This document shows, one piece after another, positions 14,077-14,121 of a stretch of 14,121 nucleotides of DNA. Numbering within the stretch: position 1 is the stretch's first letter; every line of letters starts with the position of its first letter. The notes below the pieces were generated by a model, which ran no database searches, was not told where the DNA came from, and was given only the letters and a program-made list of their open reading frames with translations. The stretch comes from Nitrospirota bacterium (lineage in GTDB: Bacteria > Nitrospirota_A > Leptospirillia > Leptospirillales > Leptospirillaceae), in the NCBI GenBank assembly GCA_021838585.1, contig JAKCDE010000028.1, forward strand, positions 1 to 14,121. Reading direction: 5' to 3'. The position numbers were made by a program, and so were the translations under genes.

Positions 14077-14121
14077 TCCGGCAGCGACCGACTTTCCCAC
14101 ACCCTCGCGGGTGCAGTATCA
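14077..14121 (-). rRNA. rrf: 5S ribosomal RNA, 3' part (gene continues past the window)
   Basis: Minus-strand sequence matches the 3' third of bacterial 5S rRNA: a TGATACTGC start like the GATGGTACTGC of loop E/helix IV, the helix IV hairpin around CCCGCGAGGGTG, the GGGAAAGTCGG stretch, and the closing GTCGCTGCCGG of helix I. The exact 3' end is near 14077. The 5' two thirds, and presumably 23S and 16S, lie beyond the right edge. Confidence 0.9.

Noticed and set aside
1..14121. CRISPR array, tRNA genes, prophage or integrase genes
   Set aside because: No regularly spaced repeats, no tRNA cloverleaf and no recombinase motifs were seen on either strand.

Overview
The window is a compact, GC-rich bacterial chromosome segment from a Gram-negative-type organism with an outer envelope (MsbA-like exporter, Lgt, UppP). 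Most genes lie on the minus strand, with short gaps and overlaps. The gene content (an NADH dehydrogenase-type/GltD-type flavoprotein fusion, a cluster-less Rrf2 regulator, an MCP-like receptor beside lgt) and base composition fit a chemolithotroph such as a Leptospirillum-like member of Nitrospirota. That placement is a hunch from protein flavour; nothing in the window proves it.

Left block (1-3386, all minus): galE, a SemiSWEET-type sugar transporter, an MsbA-like ABC exporter and the first codons of another gene form one envelope/sugar operon. A candidate promoter lies upstream of galE. Next comes a plus-strand DUF2231-like membrane protein whose stop codon shares a CTAG with the stop of the convergent uppP gene. 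Between uppP and the Rrf2 gene lies a low-GC islet holding one ribbon-helix-helix antitoxin-like gene, with a perfect inverted repeat over its promoter region and no recognisable toxin.

Middle block (5132-9471): dksA/traR, lgt, an MCP-like transducer and an Rrf2 regulator read leftward as a likely operon. An 11-bp hairpin lies in the dksA-lgt spacer. An endonuclease III gene diverges from dksA only 38 bases away. It ends before a strong bidirectional terminator that separates it from the gene converging on it.

Right block (9496-14121, minus): an MscS-family channel gene is followed by a short leader region, a 38-codon small ORF with an excellent Shine-Dalgarno sequence, and, one base after its stop, a 1058-residue redox enzyme. 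That enzyme joins a thioredoxin-like ferredoxin domain, a NuoF-like NADH/FMN module and a GltD/NfnB-like NADPH/FAD module in one chain. This is the most interesting feature of the window: a candidate single-polypeptide NADH/NADPH (possibly ferredoxin-linked) transhydrogenase. The right edge holds the 3' end of a 5S rRNA gene on the minus strand, followed by a 41-base polypyrimidine stretch in the transcript and a rho-independent terminator, so an rRNA operon ends here.
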